64,000 nucleotides of DNA. Source: Symbiodinium microadriaticum. Lineage: Eukaryota; Sar; Dinophyceae; Suessiales; Symbiodiniaceae. The stretch is taken from assembly GCA_001939145.1 (NCBI GenBank), contig LSRX01000308.1, forward strand, positions 615,881-679,880, read 5' to 3'. Position numbers and translations under genes: made by a program. Within the stretch, counting starts at the first letter, position 1. Each line of letters begins with the position of its first letter. Below, piece by piece: positions 32,659 to 42,474 of the stretch. The notes beneath the pieces were generated by a model that ran no database searches, was not told the DNA's origin, and worked only from the letters and a program-made list of their open reading frames with translations.

Positions 32659-34322
32659 TACAAGATATATACCCTGAGGTACGCACTCGGCAAAAAGCTT
32701 GGCGAAGGAGCCTTCGGTCAGGTTAGGTTAGCCACGGAGATCGCGACGAAGAAGGACGCGTGGAAATGAGCATGCAACAGATAGTGCAGGGTGTCTTGAG
32801 GAGTGGTTACACCTTATCCCATTGGTTTTCTGTGACACTCGCCCCGAATCTGGAATCTAGATTCCGAGCTGCAGGAATTTGCAGTGAAGGTGACCGATGC
32901 GCGGGTACAAGAAACTCGCAATGTTGTGGCCGCGCCTGAGTTCAATCTTACGGCCTGCTCTTGTGATAGGTTTATCCACAGCGAGTATATCGCGCGAAGA
33001 GCTGTGCAGTGTGCCCCTGAGCAGAACAGGTGAGCAAGCGAAGAAGAAGAAACCTGGAGCGCGAGATCGCCATGTGGCGCATAGCAAGCGCAGCCAAAGT
33101 CTCGCAAGTCACTTGCTTAGAAAACGCCTACTACTGCGGTGGATTCTACTACATGGTCTGCGAGAAAGGCCAAAGAAGCCCAGCTTTCTCAGGAGCAGTT
33201 TCGAGAAGTCCTGGGTTATCCAGCTGCTGGTGTGCGAGTAGTGAACACGATGCGAAGATCTCCTAAGGAAACCTCATGCAGCACCTCCTCATGGTCAAGG
33301 TTCTTACGGAGGAGGAATTTGCCACGTTGGCGTCAGAGATGCTGCATGGAATCCAGCACATCCACACGGTAGGGCTTGTGCACAGGGATGCTCGGCATGA
33401 ACTGTGGTTGTGTCCTGTGTCGTGACCCACAGGAATGGATATGAATCAGCGAGCCCCTAGATGAAAGAACTCTCCGAGTGATAGCCAGTGTGGCATCCGA
33501 GGATGTGAAGCCGGAAAACTTCTTGTTTGGCGACAAAAATGGGTACCAGCTCAAGATTTGCGATTTCGGTCTCGCCCTGAAACAGCCGAAGAACGGGAAG
33601 CTCACTGGGGTTGGGGGCACCGCTCCGTATATGGCCCCAGAAACGTTGGTGGTGCCGAAGGGACTGCGATCCAAACCCAGCTTTCACAAGGAAGCACCGA
33701 CATGCTTCCGATGTTTTTTCGCGTGGGGACTTCGATCCTTGCTATTATTTGAGAGCCACGTCATGTCTGTGTGCGCACTGTAGGCTCTGTCATTTCCAGG
33801 AGGTGGATGTCTGGGCCTTCGGGGTGATCCTCTACCTTATCCTCTTCGGTCGTTTTCCTTATATGCCGCCTGGTGAACCCACGGCTGACAGCATGAAGCA
33901 GCTTGATTAATTGTTGTGTTCGTTGAATTTTGCTTCGAACCCTGTCCGTTTTCGCTTGGTGGGCCTTGGACCCATCAACATCGAGAGACCGTGTTGAATT
34001 ACCTAAGGCACGCCATCAGAAGCAACGACCCCCCTCTCGAGTTCCAAGAGTCGCAGTCCTCCCTGGCGTTGAAGCTGACCAGACGTGTGCCGCTCGCAGG
34101 GGGGCATCCGGTGCACAGCTGCTGCATGAGATCGAAAAAGCCTGAACCGAAGAGCGACCTCAACCAAAAAACTGAATCCTTCCCAATTGAAAGACAGCTA
34201 GAGCTCCTCTGGCCTAGTCGCGACGTATCACCATGTCCTAAGCTTTGTGCCAGGTGCTGGTACGAGACCCTCGTCAGCGTGTCACTGCTAGCGAGGCCCT
34301 GAAAGACCCCTTCGTTCTGAAG
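32659..34322 (+). CDS. Serine/threonine protein kinase catalytic domain (CAMK-like), multi-exon
   Basis: Protein kinase. Exons: 32659-32757 (LGEGAFGQV, glycine loop); 32875-32904 (EFAVKVTDAR, ATP-binding Lys); 33030-33168 (NLEREIAMWR with the helix-C Glu, then FYYMVCEKG hinge); 33268-33386 (NLMQHLL to GLVHR); 33502-33651 (DVKPENFLF, ICDFGLAL, GGTAPYMAPETL); 33800 to about 33900 (VDVWAFGVILYLILFGRFPY); about 34009-34084 (AIRSNDPPLEF); 34254-34322 (VRDPRQRVTASEALKDPF). The HRD motif is built across a GA-AG intron (33386 to 33502), with AGGAT repeated at both borders. All catalytic residues are present, so the enzyme should be active. The order and ICDFGLA/SEALKDPFV style fit calcium/calmodulin-type kinases. 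Coding continues downstream of a GC donor at 34323. The N-terminus is not located; no EF hands seen. Confidence 0.85.
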
Positions 34323-36125
34323 GCTCGTGCTGGCACTCATGCATTGCCGACTCGACCGGCGACACTACACCATGCTGTGAGTTGTGACAGAGGCTTCTCA
34401 GCACGGCAAGCGAGGAGGTGACCTGCGAGTTTCTGTGCGAAACGTGAAGGACCGCCAGATGCAGTTCCCACGAAAGTAGTAGTCCAGCGGAGGCAGTGAA
34501 GGTAAACGTAGACGGTTTGCCCCGGTGCACAGCTATGGTCGCCAAATTTTCAGTTTGTTGGTCGGATTGCTGCTCGCAACTGGGGAGGCTCGAGGGTCGT
34601 GATGTAGTCGCACTGCAGCTTCTGTTGAAGCCCTTGCGGTGGTTCAGGACATGGCCGAGAAGTTGAGGGAGTACCAAATCAGCGAAAACACACAGCAAGA
34701 CTTGGAAAGCCGTCTGATCCTTGATCGCAATAGTGCGTTTGGTCACGAAGCTGCTGCTGTGGGGAAGTGCAACACTTCGCACAACTTACGTTTCAGGACC
34801 TGCAAACTCGAATTCTTTCGTCTAAAGCATCTGTGTTAAGTAGCATCGAGGCCCAAGGTTGCTTTTAAATTCCTACCGTCAGGCCTTGCTGGCATACATT
34901 CCAGAGGAAGTGTCCTCTCACATTTGGAGAGCCAACCTACTGCTTGTTTTTCTATCAGACTTCCCCCAATGTCTGCACTTTGTCTGCAATCCCGGGAGAA
35001 CCCGGAAGCAACCCAAATAAACCCGATGAAGCAAGCTGGGCGCATGCCAGGAAGACAGTGACGGCCAAAAGTGGCGGTATCTGGTTCTCTGAAGGAGATG
35101 ACAAGACATTAGTCTCGCCAACAACATCACAAAATTCTGTGAATCTGCGTGTGGGAGACTCAGACGTGCAGATCTGCAGAAGCCACTATACCGAAGCTGT
35201 GCACGCTGCAATGGCTGGCTCCTACGTTGGCTGAAACGTTAAAGCACCTGCACCTGAGGCCGACTCCAGAATCAAGAAAGACAAGAAGCCGGTCTCTCGC
35301 GACAAGTTCGGTTCCTCGATTTGAAGCCGTGGTAGACAGAATAGAAGCACCAACACCACAGCAGACGCAGACAGTCCTGCCGGCCAAGGAACACATTCCG
35401 GTGTCATGACCGAGGAGCTGTCACGCAAAGAGCTACTTCTGACTCTTTAGCGACGGACTGACAAGCCTCATGCAGCTTTTCGATGCGAGGACACAGCGAG
35501 CAAGCCAGCAGAAAGGGCAGCTTCGATTCCTGAGGAACCTAGGTGAGCCTTACAAGCAGGCATCAAGCGACGGTCATTCGCTAAGGCGTGCGCACGCAAC
35601 CATTTTAAGTGCAGACCCAGAGAAAGTCGGCTGGGACTCGTCACGTCTTCCGCGTGCCGCAATACATTCATTCGATTTCACTTGTCTCGCTTCTTGCGGC
35701 ACAGCGGTCTCCAGACTCAACCCCCGATCTGCTACCCTGTGCTGAGAACCTATCTAGTTACTCATCTTGAACCCACTGCAGCGAGACATGCTTGTATGTC
35801 TCCTCTGCTGAGTCCAGAGCTTACTCCGACAGCCGATTGCGCAACATCAGGAGGAAAGCTTGTGATCATCTCAGAACTTAATGGAGTTTGAACGTGACAA
35901 GTTGTGCAATTTCCGGTCGAGAGGAGGTCTGACGGCAGAACTGATGCGGTTCCAACGTACATGCATTGCCATTCGTACGGTCCTGAAAAAGCTGCGGGTG
36001 CAAGCAGTGACCAGTAATCGAGCTCGCTATGAACTGACGAACAACGGATCACACTGCAGACACTCCATTCCCGTTTCGCATTTACATCTGTTCTAGTTTT
36101 CTTCATTTTAGTTGGGAACTTGCTT
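34323..36125 (+). other. Probable C-terminal exons of the kinase gene, then intergenic
   Basis: An open, helix-forming segment after a GGTTCAG acceptor (about 34647-34720: DMAEKLREYQISENTQQDLE) and others at about 35250-35400 (PRFEAVVDRIEAPTPQQTQT) and 35470-35545 look coding. They could form a coiled-coil tail of the kinase. Not phased. Confidence 0.4.
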
Positions 36126-37489
36126 GTCAGGGGATGCCAGGGCCTCAGTGGGCACGCATGACATCACCTTGCGGGCCGCCTTCTGTGGAGTTCCCAACAT
36201 CTGAACCTCCTCGAAAGGTGGGCGTCCCCTCCAGGCATGGGGGTCTTCGATCGGACCCCTGGAAAAAGAGAGAGAGAGAGAGAGCATTTTGGCTCAAGTC
36301 AACCTGCCGCTCCCTCGGGGGCACTCGAGAGCGGCCCTTTGGGTCTGCTGGCTGTCCCCAGCGGATCCACTGGGTGGACGTCTCTCGAAGTGGAGGGGGG
36401 CTTGAGTCATTCCGCCGCAGGCATTTCGCTTAAGTGGCCCGTGTCGTCTCTGAACCCGACCGCGGCCCTTTTTCGGGAGGGGTGGCCCGCCAGTAGGGGG
36501 ACGAGGCATACGTCCACCTTGAGGAACCCAGGGGGATCTTGCAGAGCTACCAGTACCTTGTCCTCGAGAATGGCAAGCAGTTCGAAAGAAGGCCCCGCAA
36601 CAAGGGGGGGCCAGAAGGTGGAGCGAAACCACCGAGAGACCCCACGGCAAAAGCGGCAAAGACGAAGGAGGGGACACAAAAGCCAACCAGAAGGCCCAGA
36701 GCAGGGGGGCGACCAAGCGAAAGCAAGACGATGATGCTGATGCTGAGAGCGGATAATCTGTCCAAGCTCCTTTGTAACTTCCGGTGTGAATTGTTTAAAC
36801 AGCAAGCACTCCTTGCTTCTCGGGCAAACTTCACTCCTTGGCTCGACCTAGCCATAAATACCAGTTTCTTTTCAACGCACCGTCCCAAGCCTCGATCAAC
36901 CATTGGGGGGAATTCGGGGGGACCTGCCGAGGCCACAAGTAACTACATACCTTACAGTGGCAATCCAAGAAGAATCTGCTCGAAGTAGCGGGGGACTAGC
37001 ACGTTTTTGCCTGGCAACCCCAGTCCTTTCATGCCATGTACCGAGCGGGGAATTTTTGTGACCTGCAGGCTGTTGTTACCAAGGGCACCTTGTGATGGTG
37101 TTGCTTTTTACTAACCCTGCTCGTAAGGGGGAGGAACCTACTCGACATGACATGCATATGTAGCCTCTTCGTACAATGCTCAAAGTTGCCCTGGGGGAAA
37201 CATACCTGTTACCATGTTTAACTTACGTGCAGTCGGTTTGCATTCCACCAGGGGGCAGAGAGTGAGTAGTATAACCACATGCCTCAAACAGTCATAGGGG
37301 GATCCAAGGCCACGAGTCCTGTGTTCCAGTTGCATGATGATGTATGACTGCTGTAGTCCTTCGTCGTCCCGGCCTCGGACTCAGACTGTTAGCGCTGGAG
37401 TGCAAGGGGTGATGTAGGTTGAAGTGACTTTGTTTTGCCGTGCAGCTGCTGTTGTACCCTCAGAAAGCATTCCGGATGCAGAGGCTTTG
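36126..37489 (+). other. G-run-rich retroelement debris
   Basis: The composition changes to many GGGG/GGGGG runs on the + strand, like the LINE copies that follow. It starts with a hairpin-(GA)n-leader-relic block (about 36220-36298). Open but low-information frames (36237-36734; 36539-36988, with QSYQYLVLENGKQFERRPRN) are Arg/Lys/Gly-rich and not recognised. Confidence 0.5.
36283..36298 (+). other. Spliced-leader relic (partial)
   Basis: AGCATTTTGGCTCAAG directly after a (GA)n tract. This matches the 3' end of the dinoflagellate spliced leader (AGCCATTTTGGCTCAAG) with one C missing. It marks a reverse-transcribed, once trans-spliced transcript. Confidence 0.75.
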
Positions 37490-37631
37490 TACAGCCGAGC
37501 CCATCGGGGGGAAACCCCCTTGGGACCCTAAAAACCTGCCGGGACCTGCAGGTGTGCGCGTACGCGTGCGAGGGAAGGGGGGAGGACTCACCCCGACCCT
37601 CAAGCCTGGTAGAGAGAGAGAGAGAGAGAGA
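37490..37631 (+). repeat. Stem-loop/(GA)n module, copy 1
   Basis: TACAGCCGAGC, then a hairpin GGGGGGAAACCCCC, a hairpin around CCTGCCGGGACCTGCAGG, a GC-palindromic hairpin (GCGCGTACGCG), then AGCCTGGTAGAGAGAG into a (GA)n tract. Confidence 0.75.
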
Positions 37632-37787
37632 TAGCCAAAGCATGTTTTTCCTTCAACTCTTTTCGAGCCCGCCTGGAGTACGGGGGACGCTCGGTTTTCT
37701 TAAGGCCTGCCCGCAGTGTTAGGTGAGTATTGTTCCCTGACTAGGGAGACTATCCGTGTGAACCCATATTGGGCACTCTCATTCCGG

Positions 37788-37925
37788 TACGGCCGAGCTT
37801 CTGGGGGAGAATCCCGCAGCGGGACCCGTGACTTGAACCGCGGGTGCGCGCTCGCACGTGGGGGGTCGGGACAGGACGCTTCCCGCTCCTCTTTACTGTA
37901 GAGAGAGAGAGAGAGAGAGAGAGAG
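37788..37925 (+). repeat. Stem-loop/(GA)n module, copy 2, ending at the leader relic
   Basis: Same order as copy 1: TACGGCCGAGC, GGGGGAGAATCCC hairpin, GTGCGCGCTCGCAC hairpin, then TGTAGAGAGAG. Its (GA)n runs without a gap into the spliced-leader relic at 37926. Confidence 0.75.
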
Positions 37926-37943
37926 TAGCCATTTTGGCTCAAG
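37926..37943 (+). other. Spliced-leader relic, 18 of 18 bases
   Basis: TAGCCATTTTGGCTCAAG equals the last 18 bases of the 22-nt dinoflagellate spliced leader. The leader's first bases (CCG) are replaced by the end of the (GA)n tract. It lies about 380 bp upstream of LINE ORF1. Confidence 0.9.
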
Positions 37944-38321
37944 GCCGTGAGTGCTCAAGGTTGGGTCGTCTCTCTCCGCCCGGGGGGGGGGTCTCTTCCT
38001 TTCTTGCTCCCGGGAGCGACCAACCTTAAACCCGGGCGCCTGCCCTCTCTTGTCCTTGTCTCTTGCCACAGCCATCAGCGACCGCGGGGAGTACGGCAAG
38101 CACGCTCTCCTCACCGCGGGGGTCCGGAACGGGGACATCGTCAAGTGTGCACCCGGAGGGCATCACTCTTCGAGGCGCGCGGGGGAGTCTGCCAACAACT
38201 TTGCGACCGTGATCGGCGGCCTTTGCTCACAGAACCTGCCCGGGGGGATTCGGGACTTTGTCGAGGGGTCGCACAGATTGAGGACGTTGTGCAACGTGCT
38301 ACTTTCAGCTCGCCATCAAGA

Positions 38322-39329
38322 ATGCCATCGTCACTGGGGACTGGAGGGGAAGCCTCCCCTAAGGAGGAAATGCAGGTTGATCACCAAGGCAATGGGCCCC
38401 AGAAGAGACGGGCCCCTGATGACAGTGCAGGGGGGCTTTCGCTAGAAACCATACGTGAGGCCATTGGAGAGGCAATAAGGGGAGAACTGCACGAAGTACG
38501 CAAGGACATCAGGAACTTCGCCCAACGAGTCGATCATGTTGAATCGCAAGTCACCAAGCAAATGCAGCAGACAATCAACCTCCTCGACGAGATGACCAAC
38601 AAGCACGCGGAGCACGGGGGGATCCTCGAGCAGCTTCAGGAGGCGAACAGGGAGGTGCACGCTCGTTTGGACAAGTTTGAGCGAGGGGGAACCGCTTCGT
38701 CTGTTGCGGGGAGCACCGCTGCTCCACCCTCCGAGGGGGGACGCAAGCCCGCCCTTATTATTGGCGGCTGGGACGCTGACCAGGAAGCACAGACTACCAA
38801 GCGGGAGGCCATCGACATTTTGAAGTCGGTGGAGGCGCCCATTGCGATGGACAACATCTTTGTGCCGGGGGTACGCCGTGGCTACGCGATCTTACCGGTA
38901 GACGAAAGGCCGGGGGAGACCTTCGACCAGCGCAAGCAGCTGGTACAAGAAGTCATCACGAAAGTGCGTGCAGCCAACATGCACTTGGGGGTGCGCGCTG
39001 ATGGCGCCCCCAGGCGATTGTGGATAGCCATGTCGCAACCGCCAGAACGACGACGCAGAGCTCGCCTCGCGGCGAAAACGAAGAGACTGTACCTGACTCT
39101 CGGGGGGGACAAAGCCCTTCTCGAAATGGAGTACAACACGGGGAGTGCCTGGATCGAGGGGCACAAAGTCTGCTCTGCAACAGCGAGTCGCCCGCCAGGG
39201 GCCGAGGAAGCAGGCCCGGGCTGGGTGAACACCCCGCTCATCGCCAAGCTGGCCAGGGTGACCCAAGATGCCCTGGAGAAGACGGTCCCCGCTCAAGGCG
39301 GAGATCAACTGAGACATCCAAGAGCATGA
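38322..39329 (+). CDS. LINE ORF1: coiled-coil, RNA-binding-like protein, 335 aa
   Basis: Frame from the ATG at 38322 to a TGA at 39327. Residues about 45-125 are a coiled coil (IREAIGEAIRGELHEVRKDI, MQQTINLLDEMTNKHAEHG), which would give oligomers. About 145-300 form an alpha/beta region (PALIIGGWDADQEAQTTKRE, RRGYAILPV, RRLWIAMSQPPERRRRARL), whose order resembles the coiled coil plus RRM-like domain of L1-type ORF1 proteins. In such elements this protein coats the RNA and acts as a chaperone. The frame is also open upstream to 37947, but that part is not protein-like. The stop overlaps the start of ORF2 as ATGA. Confidence 0.65.
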   Translation: MPSSLGTGGEASPKEEMQVDHQGNGPQKRRAPDDSAGGLSLETIREAIGEAIRGELHEVRKDIRNFAQRVDHVESQVTKQMQQTINLLDEMTNKHAEHGGILEQLQEANREVHARLDKFERGGTASSVAGSTAAPPSEGGRKPALIIGGWDADQEAQTTKREAIDILKSVEAPIAMDNIFVPGVRRGYAILPVDERPGETFDQRKQLVQEVITKVRAANMHLGVRADGAPRRLWIAMSQPPERRRRARLAAKTKRLYLTLGGDKALLEMEYNTGSAWIEGHKVCSATASRPPGAEEAGPGWVNTPLIAKLARVTQDALEKTVPAQGGDQLRHPRA

Positions 39330-42283
39330 GTTTCATCCCACGGTTGGGGGGAAAGCCAACTTGCTGTGGACAGCTACCTGGAATGTGGGAGGCCTCTCAG
39401 CAGACAAGATGTTAGAGGTGCTCGACGCCTTCGGGGGGAGTCCAGAACTGCATGATATCCATTTCGTCCTTTTGCAAGAAATAATTACCGAACCAGGCCT
39501 ACATCATGCTGAGTCCGATTCGTGGCAGATCGTGTTTGGCAAGATGGAGGGAGAATTCAGAGGAGAGGGAGTGGCACACACGACGACATTCTCACACCAC
39601 CGCAGCAGAGTATTACCTGGGGCAGTTACCACACAACTCCGCAGCAACCTAGCATGCACAGTCATCGCGGGACACATCCCGCACCATGCCACGATCGCAC
39701 AAACAGAGGCAATGCTGAGCAGTTGGCGGGACGCCACCCAAACCCGAAGGGCTATCTTGGGCTTCGATGCCAAGGAGACCTTTACCACCCCCCCCCCCCA
39801 GTGGCAGAGGATGCTATGCCAGCACCGGGCGGGGCCACACCATTCTAAACTGGCTGACCCGAGAGGACTACACCATCCCCCCACAGCAACTCCACGTACC
39901 AAGCTACCACCCCTACAACCACAGCCAACAACCCAGACGCATCGACTACCTAGCGACCAAACACATCACGGCAGGGGAGGGGAAGGTCCTCCCAATCAAG
40001 GACAGAGCAGCATCTGACCACGATGCAATCACAACCCCGGTGGGCACCCACAAAAGGGGAGGGCCAGCACGCACCACGTGGGGGCCGCGACGTTTACGAC
40101 CAGAGGGCCAAATCCAGAAGCTCCTTGCCATACCACCCCCTAGGGGGGAAGACCCTCACCAAGTGATAGCAGCCATTGCCAAAGCTATTACCCTACCTGG
40201 GGGCGGGAGCAACAAGTTCCAAGAGAGCCAGCACCTCAAACAACTCCGGCACGCAGCGCAGCAAGCCGCAGTGGGGCCAGCAGCAAGACAGGCCTGGAAA
40301 CTCGTCTCCAGGACACGCAAACAAGAGCACAGAGCCTGGATGCGGCAGCAAGCAAAAAGAGCAGCGAACCTAGACTGGAGGGCCATGCGCTCTCTGCAGA
40401 CACACAACACACATCGGGGGTGGCACTTGCAGCTCCAGGATGACCCGCAATGGCAGGACCGCCTGGGGGAGCACATGCAAAACATCTTTGCCAAACCCCA
40501 GCCCCCCGGGGGGATCGCCTACATGACAACCCTTAAGAAGCAGCTCAGGCGAAGATGCAAGCACAAAACCTGGGCCCCCTTTTCCCACGAAGAACTACAG
40601 CGCACATCAAACTCTTGGGCACACAACCGCAGCACCGGCCCAGACGGGATATCGCATGAAGCAGCCAAAGCACTACTAGCAGACATCCAATGGGGGGGGA
40701 AGTTGGCATACCTGCTCAACGACATGTTTTACACTGCCCACATTCCCGAGTCGATCGACCGGGGGATCACGGTCTTGCTGCCGAAGATCCCGTGCCCACT
40801 GGAATGGGGGGACACCAGGCCGATAACGCTGTCGTCCACCCTGCTGAAGTGGGCTTCGCAGCTCCTACTGGCACGAGCGGGGGGTCACATTCGAAGTGGC
40901 TCTTTGCTCCAATGGGCCCGAGCCGGGCGACAGGGCGTTGAACTCGTAGCCACGATCCGGCGGGTGACGCAGATGGCGCGTGATTGGGGAATCGGGACGT
41001 GGCTTGTCAAGTTGGACATACGTAAAGCATTCGACAGCGTATGGCAACACAGAATGGGGGGACTCGTTGCTGCGCGTGTCGGGGGGGTTGCTTCGGACAG
41101 GAACCCTGTTCCCCCCGAGCTGGGGGACTGTCCGTGGGAGGCGCTCTTCTGGTTGAGCATACTCGAGACACGCACCCTCAACGTTGCCATCGCAGACAGC
41201 ATCACGACAGTAAACGGCATCCGACAGGGATCGCCGGACTCACCAGATTTGTTCGGGGCGATTGTGGCCAGAGACCTCCAAACAGCCATCTCACGAGCCC
41301 CCACCCAGCCCCTCGACTCCAAGGGAGGCCCCCCCCCACCGCGAGTGGGGGGATCCTTTCTGGATGACACCTACCTCTGGAGCCAGGACCGCACCCACCT
41401 CCAGCGCGTCCTCCACAACTTAGAGGGGGAGCTCGCACAGGACGGACTGCACATCCACCCCGTCAAGACTGCCATCCTCTACAGCAAACCCACTGGAGGG
41501 GGCACATTTGAAAAAGGGGGGGAAACGGTGGCTTGCAGCGATCACCGCACAGTCATCTCCACACTGGGGTCACCAAACACGTTCCACGACCAGACCGCAG
41601 CCCTCATAGCAGAGATGAGCAGGAGGAGCCGGAATGCATTCCGGAAGCACAAGCAGATCCTTACCGCGCGCACGAGCATCAAAAGCAGAGCCAAAGCCTA
41701 CCTTACCCTCGTCAGGAACGCAGGCCTCTATGCGTGCGAAACATGGCCTCCACATCGCAACCTGCTAAAGGCAGTAAATTCCATGCAAACACAGCACTTC
41801 CGTGACATGCTCCACATCAACAGACTACCAACAGAGGAGTGGGCCAGCTGGAACACTCGCTCTCTACGGCAGGCAAGGCTGCACCTTCACAGAATGGGGG
41901 AGCAGAGATGGTCCTCGTACGTGCTCAGCAGAATATGGCAACTGTGGGGACACATGGCAAGAGGGGGACCAGAGGTGAGTGCAATGGTGGCTTGGAAAAA
42001 CATGGCTTTTTGGAGGGGGGAACAAAATAAGCCGCAGCGACAACGAGTCACACACGCAAGCAGATTCAACCCGGAGGGGGACGTGGAACGCACACTAGAA
42101 GCCGTAGCAGGCACACATTGGATGGAGGTGGCACAGTGTCGTAACACATGGAAAGCACTCATGAACAGATACATCACACAGTTCGACATTCCCTGGGCAA
42201 CAGGAAAGCCACCAAGCATCCGTGACAACCTTGCTCCCAACAGCAGGCGGCATCGCCCACAGGCGGGGGAACTGACAGCATAA
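39326..42283 (+). pseudogene. LINE ORF2: AP endonuclease and reverse transcriptase, two homopolymer frame breaks
   Basis: The enzyme nicks target DNA and copies the element RNA (target-primed reverse transcription). It starts at the ATG inside ATGA (39326-39329). The frame shifts at a G6 run (about 39346-39351), runs open as the endonuclease N-terminus (TATWNVGGL, FVLLQEI, LGFDAKE), then shifts at a C12 run (39788-39799) and stays open to 42283 (RIDYLAT and ASDHDA complete the endonuclease). RT motifs: RSTGPDGISHEA; TVLLPKI; TRPITLSSTLLKW; LVKLDIRKAFDSVW; GIRQGSPDSPDLF; catalytic FLDD (GSFLDDTYLW) instead of the usual FADD/YADD; then thumb and a Trp-rich C-terminus. No RNase H or CCHC finger seen. 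With all motifs kept, the breaks may be recent or base-calling errors in homopolymers. Confidence 0.9.
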
Positions 42284-42344
42284 TGAAGGACAGACACCTG
42301 AAGCGCTGCAGCCGCAGAGAGGGAGAGCCAACGCAGAGGGGGAG

Positions 42345-42363
42345 AGGAGAGACAGTCAGTCAT
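42345..42363 (+). repeat. Shared linker after the RT ORF (copy A)
   Basis: GAGAGGAGAGACAGTCAGT, found also after the RT of copy B (about 49589-49607). It is followed in both by a TTTGCA..TGTAC stretch and, 110-160 bp on, by the ORF3 ATG. Confidence 0.75.
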
Positions 42364-42474
42364 GTCATGTTGGTTTTGCAGTTTTCAGTTGTCCATGTAC
42401 ATCACCACTCGCAATGCACGTCGCAGCCTCAGTTTACAGTGTGAGCTTAGCAGCCTGACCAGACTGCAGACACC

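Noticed and set aside
36237-36988. Basic Arg/Lys-rich protein gene
   Set aside because: Frames are open but low in complexity, overlap each other and start within a (GA)n tract; treated as retroelement debris.
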